A program made the position numbers and the translations under genes. A stretch of 64,000 bases of DNA. Source: Streptomyces klenkii. Its GTDB lineage: Bacteria > Actinomycetota > Actinomycetes > Streptomycetales > Streptomycetaceae. The notes under the pieces were generated by a model that was given only the letters and a program-made list of their open reading frames with translations, made no database searches and was not told where the DNA came from. The DNA lies in NCBI RefSeq assembly GCF_003626645.1, contig NZ_RBAM01000001.1, positions 863,106 through 927,105 of the forward strand, written 5' to 3'. Within the stretch, counting starts at the first letter, position 1. Every line of letters starts with the position of its first letter. Shown here piece by piece: positions 61,047 through 64,000 of this stretch.

Positions 61047-62393
61047 ATGAGCACAGACATCGAATTTGCCCTCCAGCCGGGTCAGCCGGGCTACGACGAC
61101 GCGCGGCTGGGACTGAACCGGGCGGTCGAGTCGCGGCCGGCCTTCGTGGTCGAGGCGGCCGACGACCAGGATGTGGTGGCCGCGGTAGGGCTGGCCGCAG
61201 GGCAGAAGCGGCCCGTGGGTGTGCTGGCCACAGGACACGGGCCGGCCCTGTCCGCCGACGGGGCTGTGCTGGTCAACACACGTCGGATGGACGGCGTGAG
61301 GGTGGACGTGGCCCGCGCGACGGCGTGGATCGAGGCAGGGGCGCGCTGGCGGCAGGTGCTGGAGCGGACTACCCCGCACGGACTGGCCCCGTTGAACGGA
61401 TCGAGTCCCAACGTGGGCGCGGTCGGCTACCTGGTGGGCGGCGGCGCGGGGCTGCTGGGCCGCCGCTTCGGTTTCGCTGCCGATCACGTGCGGCGGTTGC
61501 GCCTGGTCACCGCCGATGGCCGGTTGCGTGAGGTGACGGCGGAGTCCGACCCCGGCCTGTTCTGGGCGGTACGCGGCGGCAAGGACAACTTCGGCCTGGT
61601 CGTGGGCATGGAAGTCGACCTTTTCCCGGTCTCGCGGCTCTACGGAGGCGGGCTCTATTTTCCGGGCGAATCCACGGCTGAGGTGCTGCACGCCTACGCC
61701 GACTGGGTCCGGCAGGTGCCCGAGGAAATGGCTTCCTCAGTGCTGCTGGTCCGCAACCCCGACCTGCCCGATGTTCCGGAGCCGCTGCGCGGGCGATTCA
61801 TCACCCATCTCCGAATCGCCTACAGCGGCGATATGGCGGACGGCGAGCGCCTGGTGCGGCCGCTTCGCGACCTCGGCCCGGCCCTCCTGGACACCGTGCG
61901 GGACATGCCTTACGCCGAGGTCGGCACGATTCACCACGAACCCACCTCTATGCCGTACGTCTCCTACGACCGCAACCTGCTGCTGAGCGAACTGACGGGC
62001 GACGCCGTCAACACCATCGTCACCCTGGCCGGACCGGACGCGAAGGCGCCATTCGTTACCGAACTGCGACATTTCGGCGGCGCCTACGCCCGCTCGCCCC
62101 AAGTCCCCAACTGCGTCGGCGGACGCAACGCAGCCTTCACCCTCTTTACGGGCACCGGCCCGGAAACAGAGAATCTCCGGCGACGCGATGACCTGCTGGC
62201 AGGGCTGCGCCCCTGGAGCACCGGGGGTACCAACCTGAACTTCGCGGGCGTTGAGGACACCAGCCTGGCCCGCGTCCGTGCTGCCTACGCCCCGGCTGAC
62301 TTCGACCGGCTGAGGGCCATCAAGGCCCGCTACGACCCCGGCAACATGTTCCGGATCAACCACAACATTCCCCCGGCGGAGCCTTCGACGTGA
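61047..62393 (+). CDS. FAD-binding oxidase, BBE/PCMH family
   Basis: A 448-residue flavin oxidase of the berberine-bridge/6-hydroxynicotine-oxidase type that oxidises a small substrate and gives H2O2. The FAD domain carries [20 protein letters not shown], with His in TGHG as possible covalent flavin anchor; the second anchor position ([14 protein letters not shown]) has no cysteine, so at most one covalent bond. [17 protein letters not shown] starts the substrate domain; [15 protein letters not shown] is the standard C terminus. The ATG at 61047 was chosen at [17 protein letters not shown] 44-codon ORF overlaps its stop. Confidence 0.9.
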   Translation: MSTDIEFALQPGQPGYDDARLGLNRAVESRPAFVVEAADDQDVVAAVGLAAGQKRPVGVLATGHGPALSADGAVLVNTRRMDGVRVDVARATAWIEAGARWRQVLERTTPHGLAPLNGSSPNVGAVGYLVGGGAGLLGRRFGFAADHVRRLRLVTADGRLREVTAESDPGLFWAVRGGKDNFGLVVGMEVDLFPVSRLYGGGLYFPGESTAEVLHAYADWVRQVPEEMASSVLLVRNPDLPDVPEPLRGRFITHLRIAYSGDMADGERLVRPLRDLGPALLDTVRDMPYAEVGTIHHEPTSMPYVSYDRNLLLSELTGDAVNTIVTLAGPDAKAPFVTELRHFGGAYARSPQVPNCVGGRNAAFTLFTGTGPETENLRRRDDLLAGLRPWSTGGTNLNFAGVEDTSLARVRAAYAPADFDRLRAIKARYDPGNMFRINHNIPPAEPST

Positions 62394-62524
62394 GCCTGCC
62401 CAGCCCTGTGGTCGGCATCACCAGGATCGCGCAGCTGGAACACCAGGATCCGGTCGAGCTGTACGAGCGGACGCCGGACGCCTCCGGAATGCAGCTCGAC
62501 CCCAGAGAGCCGGCCGTCTCCTGA
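62390..62524 (+). CDS. Possible small coupled ORF (44 aa)
   Basis: GTG at 62390 overlaps the oxidase stop (GTGA) and opens 44 codons reading [20 protein letters not shown] then [18 protein letters not shown]. The acidic, [15 protein letters not shown] composition is not that of a random frame, but there is no known family. It may be a short regulatory peptide or a remnant of a longer gene. Low confidence. Confidence 0.4.
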   Translation: MSLPSPVVGITRIAQLEHQDPVELYERTPDASGMQLDPREPAVS

Positions 62525-62622
62525 GCCGTGGGATGCCCTCCGGAGCCGGCCGTCGCTGTTCAAAGCCCGCATGCCGTCGGCGGTCGATTTGTTCGCATTG
62601 CCGGTGGACGCGGCCGTTTGAA

Positions 62623-63330
62623 CTACCGGCCCGCCAGGTCGGTCAGCGGCTCGCCCGTTAGCTCCCGCACATCGCGCGCCAGATGGGCCTGGTCCGCGAA
62701 GCCCGTCCGGGCCGCCGTCTCCGCGAAGGGAACGCCGGCACGGGCCAGCGCGAGGGCACGTTGCAGGCGCAGGACGCGGGCAAGGGTCTTGGGACCGTAG
62801 CCAAAGGCGGTCAGGGAACGGCGGTGGAGCTGTCGGGTGCCGAGACTCACCGACCCGGCGGTCGCCGTGACCGAGCGGCCGGCCTCCAGCGATGCCACGA
62901 CCGCACGCAGAAGCGGGTCGGGGGGTGGGGCATCGGCCGCGAGGCGTAGCGCCAGTTCCTCGAGGGCGGCGGCCGGATCAGGCGCTCTATCGACACGTTC
63001 GGCGAAGCGGCGTGTCCTGGAGGCGGGCCAGAGGTCGGCAAGGTCCACGCGCCGGTCGCGCAACTGGTGCGCGGGGACGCTGAGCAGAGTCGGCGCGATT
63101 CCGGGAGGGAATCGGACCCCCACCCACAGGCCCCGTTCGCCGGGGCCGGGGCGGTAAGCGGCCGTGTCGGGTCCGGAGACGAGCAGCCGCCCCTCGGTCC
63201 ACAGCAAGTCCATGCAGCCGTCCGGCAGCACGGACGCCGCCTCACCATCACCTGAATGCCCGGCGGATCCTCGTGTCCACACAACGGCACCGGGCAGCTG
63301 GGATGCACGCTCTACATACGCGGAGGACAC
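62623..63330 (-). CDS. AraC-family regulator
   Basis: A 235-residue AraC protein with a DUF6597-like N domain ([40 protein letters not shown]) and a C-terminal helix-turn-helix ([40 protein letters not shown]). This subgroup often lies next to a VOC/bleomycin-resistance-like enzyme or an oxidase it controls, here probably the BBE oxidase or lost neighbours. ATG at 63330; no clear ribosome site. Confidence 0.85.
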   Translation of the reverse strand: MSSAYVERASQLPGAVVWTRGSAGHSGDGEAASVLPDGCMDLLWTEGRLLVSGPDTAAYRPGPGERGLWVGVRFPPGIAPTLLSVPAHQLRDRRVDLADLWPASRTRRFAERVDRAPDPAAALEELALRLAADAPPPDPLLRAVVASLEAGRSVTATAGSVSLGTRQLHRRSLTAFGYGPKTLARVLRLQRALALARAGVPFAETAARTGFADQAHLARDVRELTGEPLTDLAGR

Positions 63331-63728
63331 ACTGCGAATCCTACGTCCAACGAACGCGATGCCCGAGGGCGATCATCTGCCACCAACTCGAGGCCACGCC
63401 GGCGTTGGGCCACGGCCACCACGCGACCATCACAGGGCACCGCGGGTCACAGCGACGGTGTCGAACAGAAGGTGTTGGAATCCGTCCCCTTCCTCCAGCT
63501 CGAACCACTCCGGCCCAGACCGAGCCGGGAAACCTTTGGCAAGACCACGCCGTCAGCCAGCAGCTCTGCACACGACCGGGCCCGTCGGCACCCCGTGGGC
63601 CGATCAGTAACCCACCCGCGCCCGCAGTCACGAGCACAACGGCCAGCGATTGTATCGCCGCGTACACCCCTGAACCGGCAATCTCCACCCAAGTTGGAAT
63701 CAACCGACTCAATCAGGGAGGGGGCGGA
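63331..63728. other. Stretch without a recognisable gene
   Basis: Promoter region of the AraC gene and leader of the small membrane protein. No recognisable protein. Confidence 0.4.
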
Positions 63729-63878
63729 ATGGCCAAGCATCACCGCAAGGGCTACGTTCGGAAGGACGGCGTCAGAGTCAAACCCACATGGGTCCGAGGC
63801 CGAAACCCCAAGGCAGGCTGCTCCATCTGGCTCCTCGGCGTCCTAGCCGTCGCGGCCATAGCCTGGATCCTCAGCTAG
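63729..63878 (+). CDS. Small basic single-helix membrane protein
   Basis: A 49-residue protein: basic N terminus (MAKHHRKGYVRKDGVRVKPT) followed by one hydrophobic helix (SIWLLGVLAVAAIAWIL). The GGGAGGGGG ribosome site directly precedes the ATG, so it is a real small gene. The HRKGYVRKDG-type start recurs in short proteins of phage and mobile origin. The stop codon TAG at 63876-63878 contains the TA at which an IS630-like element appears to begin. Confidence 0.7.
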   Translation: MAKHHRKGYVRKDGVRVKPTWVRGRNPKAGCSIWLLGVLAVAAIAWILS

Positions 63879-64000
63879 TGCTGTGACCGCATTGGTTCGC
63901 CGGGGTGCTCGTTGTGCTGGTAGGAAGCAACGACCAGCGAGGGGCGGGGATGGCAGCACCGGTCAGGGTTCGTCGGTTGACCGAGCAGGAGGGGCACAAA
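63878..64000 (+). mobile_element. Start of an IS630-family element (cut by window edge)
   Basis: Position 63878 starts GTGCTGTGACCGC, an end sequence of IS630-type elements, next to a TA dinucleotide. The left end, transposase start and first codons are inside the window; the right end and body are outside. Confidence 0.6.
63950..64000 (+). CDS. IS630-family transposase (N-terminal partial)
   Basis: The ATG at 63950 follows GAGGGGCGGGG and begins MAAPVRVRRLTEQEGHK, the standard opening of Streptomyces IS630 transposases (an HTH that would follow is outside the window). Only 17 codons are inside, so activity cannot be judged. Likely intact start. Confidence 0.7.
   Translation, partial: MAAPVRVRRLTEQEGHK

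Noticed and set aside
1..64000. CRISPR array, tRNA or rRNA genes
   Set aside because: I looked for regularly spaced repeats and tRNA-like cloverleafs and saw none, though short tRNAs could be missed without a search tool.

Overview
The window reads as a Streptomyces chromosome segment, probably from an accessory or terminal-arm region. It is very GC-rich, has GTG starts, 4-bp stop/start overlaps and rare TTA codons, and carries typical actinobacterial families (many TetR regulators, a GlxA-type AraC protein, PAS-LuxR, XRE-TPR, WS/DGAT, a CYP102-like P450-reductase fusion, twin-arginine secreted enzymes). No rRNA, tRNA or CRISPR array was seen.

Positions 1-28,570 are a mosaic. Ordinary regulator/effector pairs (TetR with a membrane protein; TetR with a membrane protein and an alpha/beta hydrolase; ester cyclase-TetR-SDR; AraC-GAPDH; racemase; flavoprotein; MazG-like; HIT; NmrA; LuxR; Rieske oxygenase) alternate with decayed DNA. 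The decayed DNA includes pieces of IS5-, IS701- and NF041680-type transposases, two fused F420-enzyme pseudogenes, a frameshifted secreted protein, a helicase-associated-domain remnant, and the 3' end of a second CYP102-like gene. Three TetR promoters carry long near-perfect palindromes that look like autoregulatory operators.

Positions 28,740-43,468 hold a lipid locus. It has a WS/DGAT acyltransferase, an XRE-TPR regulator, and a tightly packed seven-gene fatty-acid-synthase-like operon: FabD-type acyltransferase, acyl-CoA-oxidase-like protein, KASIII, ketoreductase, second KASIII, ACP and KASII. Convergent to it is a self-sufficient P450-reductase, divergent from a PAS-LuxR regulator. The set could build a short or branched acyl chain, desaturate it and hydroxylate it, to give a specialised lipid or a signalling lactone. 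The acyltransferase gene has a TTA codon and lacks the arginine that binds malonate in FabD.

Positions 44,260-57,386 are the most unusual part: a 13-kb minus-strand operon of six genes. They encode a 1082-residue protein that resembles DUF6603 proteins, two very large unknown proteins (755 and 1222 residues), a pair of paralogous ~370-residue beta-rich proteins, and between that pair a four-repeat hemopexin domain fused to a YVTN beta-propeller. No signal peptide, membrane segment or catalytic motif was seen. The first gene has a TTA at codon 3, suggesting bldA-dependent developmental expression.

Positions 57,700-64,000 return to accessory content: an IS remnant, an SDR with divergent XRE regulator and palindromic operator, a radical-SAM gene fragment, a BBE-like flavin oxidase with a coupled 44-codon ORF, an AraC regulator, a small basic membrane protein, and the start of an IS630-type element cut by the window edge.
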